DNA of 64,000 nt from Microcystis aeruginosa LEGE 91341 (GTDB lineage: Bacteria; Cyanobacteriota; Cyanobacteriia; Cyanobacteriales; Microcystaceae): contig NZ_JADEXY010000002.1 of NCBI RefSeq assembly GCF_015206885.1, forward strand, positions 35,157 to 99,156, given 5' to 3'. The notes below the pieces were generated by a model. The model saw only the letters and a program-made list of their open reading frames with translations. It was not told the DNA's origin and made no database searches. Below are positions 1 through 8,859 of the stretch, piece after piece; position 1 is the first letter of the stretch, and every line of letters starts with the position of its first letter. Made by a program: the position numbers and the translations under genes.

Positions 1-1800
1 ACCATCCTTCTCGCGGGTTTTGCGTTCCCGATAATATTTCCAGATGCTGCCATCGGGGAGAGTTTCCGTTTCCAGGACTTCCTCATCCGGTTTATTGGTT
101 TTCACCTTTTCTCCCACCGGCAAACGCAACCAGACAGAAGCGTGCAGGTCCACCAATCCCTGATCAAAAGCGCGAATAGCGTCATCCATGCTGGCGAAAT
201 AACGACCTCCACCCTTTTGGGCCTTGGGATTTTCGGCCGTGAGATAATAACAACCCAAAACCATATCCTGAGAAGGGGCAACAATCGGGCGACCGGTCGC
301 CGGTGAGAGAATATTATGACAAGCTAACATCAACAATCGCGCTTCCGATTGTGCTTCCAGGGAGAGGGGAATATGTACGGCCATTTGGTCCCCGTCAAAG
401 TCGGCGTTAAAAGCGGGACAGACGAGGGGATGTAACTGAATCGCCCGGCCCTCCACCAAGATCGGTTCAAACGCTTGAATGCCCAAACGGTGCAGGGTAG
501 GGGCGCGGTTTAACATCACCGGGTGTCCCGTGATTACTTCATCCAAGACGTGCCAAACATTAGCATCCCCCCGTTGGATCATTTTCTTGGCTGCCTTGAT
601 ATTATTGACGATGCCTAATTTAATTAAACGATGGATAACGAAGGGTTGGAACAATTCGATCGCCATTTCCCGGGGTAAACCGCATTGATAGATCTTCAAT
701 TTCGGACCGACAACGATAACCGAACGTCCCGAATAGTCCACCCGTTTACCGAGGAGATTTTGACGGAAACGCCCCTGTTTACCCTCAATAATATCCGATA
801 AAGACTTCAGGGCGCGATTATTGGCCCCCACCACCGTGCGACCGCGACGACCGTTATCAATTAAAGCATCGACGGCCTCCTGTAACATCCGTTTTTCGTT
901 ACGGACGATAATTTCGGGGGCGAGAATTTCTTGCAGACGGGATAAACGGTTATTGCGGTTAATCACCCGACGGTAGAGATCGTTCAGGTCAGAGGTGGCA
1001 AAACGGCCGCCGTCCAACTGCACCATCGGGCGTAAATCGGGGGGAATCACGGGAATTACGCTTAAAACCATCCATTCTGCCTGAGAACCCGTGGCGACAA
1101 AGTTATCGATTACCCGGAGACGTTTAATTAATTTTGCCCGTTTTTGCCCCTTACTTTCGACAATTTCCGTCCGCAGTCTTTCCGCTTCTTCTTCCAGGTT
1201 AATTTCCTGTAAGAGTCTTTGGATAGCCTCGGCCCCGATACCCACTTCAATACCGACTAATTCCGAATCCTCTGCGTAGATTTCCTCTTCGATCTCTAAC
1301 CATTGATCTTCGCTGAGGAGTTGTTTATAACTAAGATTGCCAGCATTACCCGGATCGAGAACCACATAGGCATTAAAATAGACGATTTGCTCCACGTCCC
1401 GCAGGGGCATATCGAGCAGGATACTGAGATAACTGGGAATACCTTTGAGATACCAAACGTGGGTGACGGGGGCAGCTAATTTGATAAAACCCATGCGATG
1501 ACGACGTACCCGGGACTCGGTGACTTCCACCCCGCAACGTTCACAGACAATTCCCCGGTGACGGACGCGTTTGTATTTACCGCACCAACATTCCCAGTCC
1601 TTCGAGGGTCCAAAAATTTTCTCGCAGAATAACCCATCCATTTCCGGTTTGAGAGTCCGATAGTTGATCGTTTCTGGTTTGGTTACTTCTCCGACGACTT
1701 GACCGTTAGGCAGGTTTCTTTCTCCCCATTGCCGAATTCTCTCGGGGGACGCTAAACCGATTTTGACGTAATCAAATCTTTGATCTGTTGGAGTCTTCAT
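1..1800 (-). CDS. rpoC1: DNA-directed RNA polymerase subunit gamma (RpoC1), 3' end missing
   Basis: Minus-strand frame open from ATG at 1798-1800 to the left edge (600 codons). The cyanobacterial gamma subunit is about 625 residues, so only the last couple of dozen codons are outside. It corresponds to the N-terminal half of bacterial beta prime. The N-terminal zinc-binding cysteines are visible ([20 protein letters not shown]) and the catalytic magnesium-binding motif [10 protein letters not shown] lies near 380-410. The conserved stretches around [16 protein letters not shown] and [16 protein letters not shown] are present. In cyanobacteria rpoC is split into rpoC1 and rpoC2. The gene on its 5' side here is not rpoB, so the usual rpoB-rpoC1 order is not preserved. 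rpoC2 could lie beyond the left edge but is not visible. Confidence 0.97.
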   Translation of the reverse strand, partial: MKTPTDQRFDYVKIGLASPERIRQWGERNLPNGQVVGEVTKPETINYRTLKPEMDGLFCEKIFGPSKDWECWCGKYKRVRHRGIVCERCGVEVTESRVRRHRMGFIKLAAPVTHVWYLKGIPSYLSILLDMPLRDVEQIVYFNAYVVLDPGNAGNLSYKQLLSEDQWLEIEEEIYAEDSELVGIEVGIGAEAIQRLLQEINLEEEAERLRTEIVESKGQKRAKLIKRLRVIDNFVATGSQAEWMVLSVIPVIPPDLRPMVQLDGGRFATSDLNDLYRRVINRNNRLSRLQEILAPEIIVRNEKRMLQEAVDALIDNGRRGRTVVGANNRALKSLSDIIEGKQGRFRQNLLGKRVDYSGRSVIVVGPKLKIYQCGLPREMAIELFQPFVIHRLIKLGIVNNIKAAKKMIQRGDANVWHVLDEVITGHPVMLNRAPTLHRLGIQAFEPILVEGRAIQLHPLVCPAFNADFDGDQMAVHIPLSLEAQSEARLLMLACHNILSPATGRPIVAPSQDMVLGCYYLTAENPKAQKGGGRYFASMDDAIRAFDQGLVDLHASVWLRLPVGEKVKTNKPDEEVLETETLPDGSIWKYYRERKTREKDG

Positions 1801-1972
1801 TCTGAATTTTTTACTATGGGTAATGATTCCGGGATAAGCGATCGCTCTCGCTTTCTCGATGACAACTATTAGGCAGAAACGACGGTTAACTCAGTCACTT
1901 TTTCTTGGGGTCAAACTAGCCCGATCGAGTCCGGGACATTACATTATACAATTTTTCCAGTTCGATCGACCA

Positions 1973-3508
1973 TTAAGTGATATTTTCCCAGATGGTGATG
2001 CTGCCGTCGGCCGCGGCCGCTGCTAGGTGGCAATAATCGGGGCTGAGAACTAAACTGGAGATCGGCGACGATCGCCCATTGTCGGTGCTGAGAATTGCGA
2101 TCGCCTGTTGAGAATTGGCTAACCAGATTTTAATCTCTCCGTCGGTCCCCCCGGTAAATAACCATTGACCCTCCTCTGCAAATACCAAGCTTGTCACCTG
2201 ACCATTATGGGCATTAATCACCCGAATTGGCGCAAAATGACCGCTTTTCTCCGGGTCGTATTGCCAGATTTTCACCGTCCCATCCACACAACCGGCGGCA
2301 ATAATCTGACTATCGGCAGCGATCGCCAGACTTTGCACCGAAGAAACGTTACCGGATAGGACGGCGATTTTTTCTCCCGATCCCAATTGCCAGAGGGTGA
2401 CAGTGCCATCACCTCCGGCTGCGGCGATAAAATCTTGATTAGGAGCCACTGCTAGGGCATAAATTGCCCCTATACTGTCATAGGAGCTAAATTCTTCGGT
2501 TTCCTGCTCTAAATTCCACTGTTTTAGGGTTTGATCGTAACTACCGCTAACCAAAAAATGCCAACGGGGGGCAAAATCCAGGCCGTGAATCGAACCGAGA
2601 TGACCGAGGAAAATTTGATTTAATTCCAGACTACTGCCATCGCCGGCTAAAGTCCATAATTTAACGGTTTGATCGAATCCTCCCGTCGCTAGCTGATAAT
2701 CGCCGTTTCCGGTCACTGCTAGGGCTAAAATGCCCTGATCATGAGCTTCCACGGTATTAATCAGGGTTCCTGTGGCAAAATCCCAGATTTTTAGGGTACG
2801 ATCCCAACTAACGCTAATTAAAAACCTTTGATCCTCGGTAATTGCGATCGCTGTAATCATTTCCCGATGGGCGCTCAGACGACGATAATAGTGCCAATGG
2901 GGGATAGGGACGGGGGGAGAAGTGGGAGTTAAATTAAGGGCAGGTAGGGTGATTTGTGGCTCATTTTCCGCTTTTATGGCGTTAATATCTGCTGATTCTT
3001 CCTTAAGCGGCAAAATCTCTCTTTGTAAGCGACTGTAGGATTTTTCCAGATGTTCGATGCGTTCCAGCAGCCCGTTACGGTTGATATATTGAATAATTTG
3101 ATTGTAGGACTGTTCGAGGACGAGAATATTCTCCTCTAATTCTGCGATCTCGCGTAGCGAGCGCGTTGCGACCGCACGGTCGTTATCCCTGGCTGCTGCA
3201 GGACTCAGGGACTGTATTTGTGCCGATAAAGCTTCTTTGTCTTCTTCCCACTGACTCTGTAAATGACCGGTTATCTCGGTTAAACGTTGAAGTTGCCTGG
3301 TTCTTTCTCGGAGACGATTGAGAATATTCAACCCGAAAGTCACGACTAGGAGGAACAAAGGCAAAAACCCCGCACCCATGGCGATAAGGGTAAGCAGGGT
3401 TAATCCTAGGGCGATATATTCCGCTAATTCTAGCCCATGGAGGCGATGGTCGGTCATTTTGCAGTTACCGGTAAAGGGATTTTGATCATCTCCTGATTTC
3501 AGACTCAT
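1973..3508 (-). CDS. Membrane-anchored coiled-coil WD40-repeat protein
   Basis: 511 residues. Residues about 28-60 are strongly hydrophobic (LAEYIALGLTLLTLIAMGAG, then LFLLVVTFGLNIL), giving a hairpin of two membrane segments. Residues about 65-165 are rich in Leu, Glu, Gln and Arg, like a coiled coil. Residues about 205-511 hold seven WD blades ending in motifs such as SWDRTLKIW, GFDQTVKLW, SYDQTLKQW, GGDGTVTLW, CVDGTVKIW, GTDGEIKIW and AADGSITIW, enough for one closed propeller. WD40 propellers are protein-interaction scaffolds; the partner cannot be told from sequence. An internal ATG at codon 18 is an alternative start. The RAVATRSLREIAE stretch is encoded by a palindromic insert (separate entry). 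It lies 170 bp upstream of rpoC1 on the same strand. Confidence 0.85.
   Translation of the reverse strand: MSLKSGDDQNPFTGNCKMTDHRLHGLELAEYIALGLTLLTLIAMGAGFLPLFLLVVTFGLNILNRLRERTRQLQRLTEITGHLQSQWEEDKEALSAQIQSLSPAAARDNDRAVATRSLREIAELEENILVLEQSYNQIIQYINRNGLLERIEHLEKSYSRLQREILPLKEESADINAIKAENEPQITLPALNLTPTSPPVPIPHWHYYRRLSAHREMITAIAITEDQRFLISVSWDRTLKIWDFATGTLINTVEAHDQGILALAVTGNGDYQLATGGFDQTVKLWTLAGDGSSLELNQIFLGHLGSIHGLDFAPRWHFLVSGSYDQTLKQWNLEQETEEFSSYDSIGAIYALAVAPNQDFIAAAGGDGTVTLWQLGSGEKIAVLSGNVSSVQSLAIAADSQIIAAGCVDGTVKIWQYDPEKSGHFAPIRVINAHNGQVTSLVFAEEGQWLFTGGTDGEIKIWLANSQQAIAILSTDNGRSSPISSLVLSPDYCHLAAAAADGSITIWENIT
3144..3183. repeat. Palindromic repeat inside the WD40 gene coding sequence
   Basis: GC-rich stretch containing the short palindrome CTCGCGTAGCGAG, translated in frame as RAVATRSLRE at the edge of the coiled coil. 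It is out of character with the surrounding codons. I recall similar peptides as recurrent in-frame insertions in cyanobacterial proteins; that is from memory. Confidence 0.5.
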
Positions 3509-3550
3509 GGTAACGCTAATTGCCGCCTTGGGATTGACTAAAATTAATTT

Positions 3551-5131
3551 TTAAGCAGGAATTAAGACTTTTTCCTTAGTTTCTATCGGTGCGGTCAAAG
3601 CGGATTCTAAATCGGCCTTCCCTAGTCTTGCTTCCAAAATTTTCAGCACTTCCCGTCCAAAATCATCGGGATTTTGTCGCCATGCTTGCAGACAAACTTC
3701 GCCAAAGAATGACCCCAAAGGTTCGGGATTCCAGAGCAGTTTTTTGGCTGTCCAGGGCATTAAACTCATGGGATCGTAGTCGGGTTTAATAATCTCTTTT
3801 TTGAAGGCGTATTCTTCTAGATGGGTGTGGGGTTGTAGTCCGATAAAAAAGATGGCTGGTTCCACTTTATCGACTCCAAAAATATTTTCTAATTCCCGAT
3901 GATAGGCGATAGTTTGACGAATAGTTTCTAGAGTTTCATCAATAACATTAAAAGAATAATTGACCGAAACCAGATCATTAAAACCCGCCGCTTTTAAGTC
4001 TCGACAATTTTGCAGAACTGTCCGCAAATTATAGCCCATCCGCATTTTACGGACTAATTCCTGAGAACCACTGGTGATGCCAATTTCAAAGTAGTTCATG
4101 CCTGTTTTTACCATTAAATCGCACAGTTTTGGGGTGAGATTATCGGCGCGAATATAGGCAGCCCAATGGATATCTTTCATCCCAGCATCGAGGATTTTTT
4201 CTAATAGTTCTTCTACATCGTCGATAAATTTTCTGGCGGGGATAAATTGGGCATCGGTAAACCAGAAATTGCGAATGCCACGGTCGTATAATTGGCGTAT
4301 TTCCTTAACTACTTCATCGGCGGGATTAATGCGTACTTGTTTGCCTTCAACGACGGTATAGATGCAGTAGCAGCAGTTATGGGGACAGCCGCGCTTGGTT
4401 TGCACCCCGATATAAAAGTCGTTTTCTTGGAAATAGTAGGAAAATTCTGGCCAAATACTGGCGATGTAGTCGTAGTTACAAGCGGATTTTTCTAAGGGGG
4501 TGGGGGATTCGTGGATTAAACGCGGCCGGGGTGTGGTTTCTCCGACGACATAACAACGTTCATCGCTAAAGTCCCGGCCGGAGAGGAATTTTTCTAGCAG
4601 GGTTTCCCCTTCTCCGACTGATACAATTGTTCCTGTGGGCAGTTTAGTTTTTAGTTGTTCGTAGAAAACACTGACGGCACCACCCCCGACGATAACTCGC
4701 GCTTCGGGATGGTATTTTCTGGCCCGCTGCAACCCTCGGCGAATTAGTCCCTGATTGCGCCATAATTCGCCGTAGTAGGCGGTTGTCACCTTTAAACCTC
4801 CCAAAGCACCGCGCAGCTTGATTAGGGGGTTTTTAGCGTAGTAAAATTCAAAGGCGTTTTGCAGGGGATTGCCACCGCGACCACCGACGGGGGCATATAT
4901 CTGAATATCCCGCCAGGAGAATACTAGCAGGGTGGGCCGAAATTCGTCAACACAGCGATCGAGTGCCTGGTTAAAGTCTAAGGGGGGGACGGTGCCAAGG
5001 TCAAAGATTCTTTGTTCGATGTCGGGGAAGAGTTTATGAACGTGGTCGGAAAGGTAAACCACACCGATGGGGAAAATAGGGTTACAGGGGAGTCTAACGT
5101 AGAGGATGCGTTGTGCTTGTGGTTGAGTCAT
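3551..5131 (-). CDS. B12-binding domain radical SAM protein
   Basis: 526 residues. The N-terminal ~200 residues match a cobalamin-binding Rossmann region (ARVIVGGGAVSVFYE, then SVGEGETLLEKFL). The radical SAM core follows with the [4Fe-4S] ligating motif CPHNCCYC (CxxxCxxC) in TKRGCPHNCCYCIY, at about residues 247-254. Later core motifs include FWFTDAQF and YFEIGITSGSQE. Such enzymes use S-adenosylmethionine and cobalamin for difficult methylations, cyclisations or rearrangements. From memory, cyanobacterial homologues of this size carry the label 'photosystem II high light acclimation radical SAM protein', which I cannot verify here. The start codon overlaps the stop of an upstream DUF3493-like remnant by 4 bp. 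The substrate is unknown. Confidence 0.85.
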   Translation of the reverse strand: MTQPQAQRILYVRLPCNPIFPIGVVYLSDHVHKLFPDIEQRIFDLGTVPPLDFNQALDRCVDEFRPTLLVFSWRDIQIYAPVGGRGGNPLQNAFEFYYAKNPLIKLRGALGGLKVTTAYYGELWRNQGLIRRGLQRARKYHPEARVIVGGGAVSVFYEQLKTKLPTGTIVSVGEGETLLEKFLSGRDFSDERCYVVGETTPRPRLIHESPTPLEKSACNYDYIASIWPEFSYYFQENDFYIGVQTKRGCPHNCCYCIYTVVEGKQVRINPADEVVKEIRQLYDRGIRNFWFTDAQFIPARKFIDDVEELLEKILDAGMKDIHWAAYIRADNLTPKLCDLMVKTGMNYFEIGITSGSQELVRKMRMGYNLRTVLQNCRDLKAAGFNDLVSVNYSFNVIDETLETIRQTIAYHRELENIFGVDKVEPAIFFIGLQPHTHLEEYAFKKEIIKPDYDPMSLMPWTAKKLLWNPEPLGSFFGEVCLQAWRQNPDDFGREVLKILEARLGKADLESALTAPIETKEKVLIPA

Positions 5132-5391
5132 GAGATTTCTGAAGGGGATGGAGACGCATTCTGAGTAATCTTAATATAACTTAACTTTGTCTGGCTTGTC
5201 TGGGAGAGGTTAAACTTTATAAAACCCCAAGCACCTAAACCCAGATAGACGAACTGTCGCAGTCCTATGTAAAGGTTTTGTGCCTCCGTTTTCAAGCGTG
5301 CGTATTTTCGGGGTCGAGTCGAGAGGATTTGGTTATAAAAAAATTTTCTAGCTCTACATCTATTTTCCTTGACATAACCGAGAATTCCCAA
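5128..5391 (-). pseudogene. Truncated DUF3493 (LPA1/Rep27-like) remnant
   Basis: Open frame of 87 codons. The central stretch RPRKYARLKTEAQNLYIGLR followed by QFVYLGLGAWGFI resembles, from memory, the N-terminal part of cyanobacterial DUF3493 proteins (KYARLKAEA...YRGLRKFIY...GASGFIG), a family related to the LPA1/REP27 photosystem II assembly factors. After GAWGFI the sequence departs into a low-complexity polar tail (SQTSQTKLSYIK) with none of the second membrane segment expected there, so the gene looks truncated. It ends in an ATGA overlap with the radical SAM gene, which suggests it was once, or still is, co-translated with it. It could be a shortened working protein; I favour a remnant. 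Confidence 0.4.
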
Positions 5392-5395
5392 TAGT

Positions 5396-5467
5396 GCCGA
5401 TGTAGCTCAGTGGTAGAGTAGTTGATTCGTAATCAATTGGTCGTGGGTTCAAATCCCATCATCGGCT
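5396..5467 (+). tRNA. tRNA-Thr (anticodon CGT)
   Basis: Complete cloverleaf without encoded CCA. The acceptor stem GCCGATG (5396-5402) pairs perfectly with CATCGGC (5460-5466), with T5467 as discriminator. The D arm is GCTCAGTGGTAGAG. The anticodon stem GTTGA/TCAAT encloses TTCGTAA with anticodon CGT at 5428-5430. The T arm is GTGGG-TTCAAAT-CCCAT. It reads ACG threonine codons. It sits just upstream of a decayed insertion-sequence zone. Confidence 0.95.
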
Positions 5468-5643
5468 TGTTTAGTTAAAATAGTACACATATCCTAGTGG
5501 TCGGGTTCCTGTGGATACTCGCTCAAGCATTTTTTTCAATTATTAAGTAGACTCTAGATGTTAAAAGGTTAAAATGGGTAATAGGAAAAATCCATTCTTG
5601 AAACGGTTAGTTTTTAGGAAGATATGGTAATTCTGAAAATAAA

Positions 5644-5783
5644 TGGTTCTTCCGAACTTACACTGTAGAAAATTACTCAAGCTCCCTCTCTGCCCAGCAA
5701 TACTCTAAAGTTGATAAATATCAATCTAAAAAAAACTCAAAGCTTTAGCATACACGCTTTACAAGCATGAGTTATTGATAGTT
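5644..5783. repeat. 140-bp interspersed repeat, copy 1
   Basis: Runs from TGGTTCTTCCGAACTTACAC to GTTATTGATAGTT and is about 85-90% identical by eye, in the same orientation, to 56364-56504. Here it precedes an IS66-like transposase remnant. The other copy directly follows an IS630 remnant. It is probably the terminal non-coding part of an insertion sequence or a MITE derived from one. Confidence 0.7.
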
Positions 5784-5858
5784 GTATCCGCTCAATAAGT
5801 AGGGGTAGTAGAGAAAAAAAGGTAAGCAAGGGACACGCAATATAATAGAATATGACAG

Positions 5859-6340
5859 ATGACGCAAAAACTAGATTCGAGCAAGAAATCAGGAGAAGAG
5901 ATACTGCAAACCATCGAGCCAAAAGGGATTGCAGACTAATCAATGCGTCGGACAGTAGAAATATTACTGAACTTAATAGAGTAACTACAAGCAGAAGTCA
6001 AAGAATTACGAGCAGAAAATCAACAGTTAAAAGACAAAAACAACCGTCTCAAAGGAGAACAAGGTAAGCCAGACATCAAAGCCAACAAGAAAGGGTTTAC
6101 CAACAATCAGTCATCAGAGAAAGAGAGAAAAACTCCAAAAAAGCAAAATAAAGGCACTAAGAACGGGACTATAAAAATAGATAGAGAAGAAATAGTAAAA
6201 TACCCCCAAGATAAACTGTCAGCAGACGCAGAGTTTAAAGGCTATCAAGAAGTAATCATCCAAGACATCACCCTGGCAACCGACAACATACTATTCCGGA
6301 AAGAAAAATACTACTCACCCTCAGCAGTAAAAACCTATTT
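5859..6340 (+). pseudogene. IS66-like transposase, N-terminal remnant
   Basis: Reading from ATG 5859 gives MTQKLDSSKKSGEEILQTIE and then a leucine-zipper region (LRAENQQLKDKNNRLKGEQG), followed by KANKKGFTNN and, after a shift, KYYSPSAVKTYL. This order is typical of the N-terminus of IS66-type transposases. The frame is broken by in-frame TAA at 5937-5939 and 5982-5984 and by one extra A in the run at 6300-6303. The DDE catalytic core is absent because a MITE begins at 6341, immediately after the KTYL codons. It is a dead fragment. Confidence 0.75.
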
Positions 6341-6442
6341 ATAGCGTTTTTCAGTCTGCTGATGTACAAAAGTTATGGGTTTTAGGCAAGAGGCAAAAGG
6401 GAAGAAAAATAGGTGTACCTCACTAGCTTAGGAAACGCTATA
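6341..6442. mobile_element. MITE family 1 (TATAGCG termini), copy 1
   Basis: 102-bp element bounded by TATAGCGTTTTTCAG and an inverted CTTAGGAAACGCTATA. The subterminal blocks GTAC...GTAC are also inverted. The interior is purine-rich (GGCAAGAGGCAAAAGGG). It is nearly identical to 21599-21715 apart from a 15-bp length difference inside. The TATA edges fit TA-target insertion like that of IS630-type elements. It cuts the IS66-like remnant. Confidence 0.8.
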
Positions 6443-6498
6443 TTTATTTTCCGTTTTGCATGAGTGTCTTTCCTGATATGTAGTCCATACTCAACGGA

Positions 6499-6638
6499 TG
6501 GCTCTTCTAGGTTCTGTGTGATAAGTTTAACTTACATAGGATCGATCAATCTTTGTGTCCTTTGTGGTTCCTTCCACTCCCTCGCCAGCAGGACTGTATC
6601 TTGTGAATACATTTTACCCACCAAACCTAAGAGAGCCA
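6499..6638. mobile_element. MITE family 3 (TGGCTCT termini), copy 1
   Basis: About 140 bp with imperfect terminal inverted repeats: TGGCTCTTCTAGGTTCTGTG at the left and, read from the right on the other strand, TGGCTCTCTTAGGTTTGGTG. It is present in the opposite orientation at 55178-55323 with clear similarity throughout, including the block around GGAAGGAACCACA. There is no coding potential of its own. Confidence 0.7.
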
Positions 6639-6651
6639 ACGGATTTAGTAT

Positions 6652-7794
6652 TATACCAAATTAAATTGTATTCAGTGCAGATAGAGCATCGAGGATGAAG
6701 GGAAATCCCGTGAGAGAAGCAACCCTCTGGGGTGTCAACTTCTTAAACAATTCATCTACTTTGACTTCCAATTCCTCTAAAGTTTTAAAGCATGACCATT
6801 TGATTTCTTTTTTCAGTTCTTCCCATACTCTCTCTATTAGATTCAGTTCTGGACAATAGGAAGGTTGGAAAAACAATATTATGTTTTCGGGAATAACCAA
6901 CTTCTTCCTTGTGTGAAATCTGCCATTATCCACTGGCAAAATGTTGACCCTATCTGGATAGGCTTTTGAGAACTCTTCTAAATACTTTTGATAACAATCT
7001 TTATTGACATGAGAGAACTGGTAAAAGAAACTTTCCCCTGTTAATAGCGACCCCGCCCCGTAGAGCCAAAAGGCTTTGAATAACCATTGCCATTTTCCGA
7101 TGGGTTTGACTCCACATCCTGTGATCAATCTTCCTATTATTGTATTGATTCCAAAGCGACTTTCATCTTGTGCAAAGTATCGGATTTTTCTAGTTTCGTT
7201 TTTTTGTTCTTTCAGGTAATTACTCAACAACTCTAGGTTTTCTTTGAGGGTTTCTTTAAATTTCTCCCTTTTTTTATCCTGTTTATTATGCTCCGGTCTT
7301 GCTACTTTCAATTTGGCTTTGAGACGATCACGCGTCATTTGATACACTGTGTGATACTCTGCTTCTACTCCCAGTTTTTCGGCCAACCATTCCTGCACTT
7401 CCCCATAGCTCTTAAATCCATTTTCTTCGGCTTTTAAGTGCTTTTCTAGGGCTTTTTCCGCCCATTCTGGGATAACTCGCACTCTACCCTTTGATTTTTT
7501 CCTTTCTAACATTCCCTGCAAGCCTTGCTCACGATATTTACACAACCAGCTTTGCACTGTGTTTCTATCATGCCCTAAACTTTCAGCTATCACCTTGAGG
7601 GTGGGAGCTTTTTCTTGTTTTAGCCAATACAGCACTTGCAGTTTGTCTTTTTCCCTCGCGGTGGTTGCATCTTTAAGCCGTTTCCTCTGCACTTTCTTTG
7701 ACTACTGTTAAGGTTACTTCTACCATGATTTTTGAATAATCTACTACCTCTTCATTCTACATCATTTGCCTTTTTCTCTATTTAATTTGGTATT
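6652..7794 (-). mobile_element. IS630-family insertion sequence, apparently complete
   Basis: A single transposase gene lies between perfect 13-bp terminal inverted repeats TACCAAATTAAAT (6654-6666) and ATTTAATTTGGTA (7780-7792). TA dinucleotides flank both ends, fitting the TA target preference of IS630/Tc1-mariner elements. The length is about 1.14 kb. It landed just beyond a MITE of family 3. Confidence 0.8.
6661..7692 (-). CDS. IS630-family transposase
   Basis: 343 residues, uninterrupted. An N-terminal helix-turn-helix region (LKVIAESLGHDRNTVQSWLCKYREQGL, residues about 33-59) is followed by a linker and a DDE domain. The catalytic acids can be placed as FAQDESRFG (first Asp, about residue 174), PVDNGRFH (second Asp, about 254) and CPELNLIERVWEELK (Glu, about 289). 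The element should be able to move itself. The stop codon lies only a few bases inside the left terminal repeat, as usual for compact elements. Confidence 0.93.
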   Translation of the reverse strand: MQRKRLKDATTAREKDKLQVLYWLKQEKAPTLKVIAESLGHDRNTVQSWLCKYREQGLQGMLERKKSKGRVRVIPEWAEKALEKHLKAEENGFKSYGEVQEWLAEKLGVEAEYHTVYQMTRDRLKAKLKVARPEHNKQDKKREKFKETLKENLELLSNYLKEQKNETRKIRYFAQDESRFGINTIIGRLITGCGVKPIGKWQWLFKAFWLYGAGSLLTGESFFYQFSHVNKDCYQKYLEEFSKAYPDRVNILPVDNGRFHTRKKLVIPENIILFFQPSYCPELNLIERVWEELKKEIKWSCFKTLEELEVKVDELFKKLTPQRVASLTGFPFILDALSALNTI

Positions 7795-7856
7795 AGTTGA
7801 CGATCTTTCTCATAAAAATGCAGTATAACTTAAGTAGGGAGGCAAAATTATTTGTA

Positions 7857-7968
7857 GGAGGGGTTAGCGGTAGCGTAACCCATGCAGGCGTTGGGTTTCA
7901 TGCTTCAACCGTTCGGACCTCGGCGTGAGCTCGGTCGAACGCTGAGCTCACGGCCGAAGCCCAACCTC
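7857..7968. repeat. Intergenic palindromic repeat cluster
   Basis: Nested inverted repeats in about 110 bp: GGTTAGCGGTAGCGTAACC, an outer pair GTTGGGTTTC/GAAGCCCAAC and an inner pair GTGAGCTC/GAGCTCAC. It is more GC-rich than its surroundings. The GGGTTAGCG/GTAACCC theme recurs at 38101-38168. It forms a strong hairpin on either strand and has no coding frame. Confidence 0.6.
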
Positions 7969-8061
7969 GTTCATCTTATATTTAATTCCACCCACCCACT
8001 TAATTTGCTATCGACAACCAACTCCCCAAAGGGAAAATTTCCTACCTCATCATTAAGATAA

Positions 8062-8086
8062 GCTAAGACGCATTTTAACCGCCTAT
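8062..8086. repeat. 25-bp dispersed repeat, copy 1
   Basis: The 25-bp block beginning GCTAAGACGCATTTTAACCG is identical to 54257-54281. Here it lies just past the stop of the TSUP gene. The other copy lies at the 5' side of a minus-strand gene. Confidence 0.6.
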
Positions 8087-8097
8087 AACTCGGTTTA

Positions 8098-8859
8098 TTA
8101 ACGAAGAAAATAAACTATAGCGATAATAATACTCAGAATTACCACAGTCTGACGCAGATAACTAGGAGAGATAATTCTAGCTAGTTTTCCCCCCAATAAA
8201 CCCCCAATTAAAGAGCCAATTGCTACCACTATCGCTGCCGACCAATATACCTGATTAGAAAAGAGAAAAAACCAAGATGCAGCCACATTAACCACCAAAG
8301 AAAGCAACTGTTTTAAAGCATTTAATCTTGTGAGATTATCCTTGAGAAATAAGCCCAAAATTGCCAACTCAATCACCCCTAAACCGGCTCCAAAATAACC
8401 ACCATAAATTGAAGCGAGAGCGATGGGTAAAACCGCCAAAATTTCTGGTATATGACCATTTTCGTCCCCCTGTCGCCGCTGTAGCCAAGAGCGTAAAGTA
8501 TCTTGAAAAGCCAATAAAGCCGCCGCTAAAAGAATCAGAAAAGGAATCAGGCGCTCAAATACTTTATCACTACTATTTAACAGCAAAATACCACCGATAA
8601 TGCCGCCAATAACTGCCGATGGTAGTAATAACCAAATCCGTTTTTGTTGCCCGTGCAGGTCTTTTTTTTGGGCGAGGGTTGCTCCCAGATAACCGGGACA
8701 TAAAGCGACGGTATTAGTCACATTTGCCATTACCGGTGGAATACCCACCGCCATCAGCGTCGGAAAAGTAATCAGACTACCGCCACCGGCAAGAGCATTA
8801 ATTAAGCCGGCAGCCACGGCAGCGATTGCCAAGAAGCCATACTGAATAGGCGTGAGCAT
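8098..8859 (-). CDS. TSUP family (TauE/SafE) membrane permease
   Basis: 253 residues with about eight hydrophobic segments and the duplicated fold of TSUP transporters. The N-terminal half carries the glycine-rich AAGLINALAGGGSLITFPTL motif; the second half carries YGGYFGAGLGVI. Members move sulfite, sulfoacetate or other small organosulfur anions; the substrate here is not determinable. The start codon abuts the stop of the DUF2854 gene with no gap, so the two are very likely translated from one message. A second, unlinked TSUP protein is encoded at 60622-61515 in a clearer sulfur context. Confidence 0.88.
   Translation of the reverse strand: MLTPIQYGFLAIAAVAAGLINALAGGGSLITFPTLMAVGIPPVMANVTNTVALCPGYLGATLAQKKDLHGQQKRIWLLLPSAVIGGIIGGILLLNSSDKVFERLIPFLILLAAALLAFQDTLRSWLQRRQGDENGHIPEILAVLPIALASIYGGYFGAGLGVIELAILGLFLKDNLTRLNALKQLLSLVVNVAASWFFLFSNQVYWSAAIVVAIGSLIGGLLGGKLARIISPSYLRQTVVILSIIIAIVYFLR

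Noticed and set aside
1973..3508. WD40 protein as a STAND or kinase-linked signalling protein
   Set aside because: No NTPase or kinase motif is present; only membrane hairpin, coiled coil and one propeller.
5737..5943. 68-codon hydrophobic frame on the minus strand
   Set aside because: Antisense to the IS66-like remnant and the 140-bp repeat; composition follows from that overlap.
6464..6664. 66-codon frame on the plus strand
   Set aside because: Lies almost wholly in a MITE-like repeat with inverted ends.
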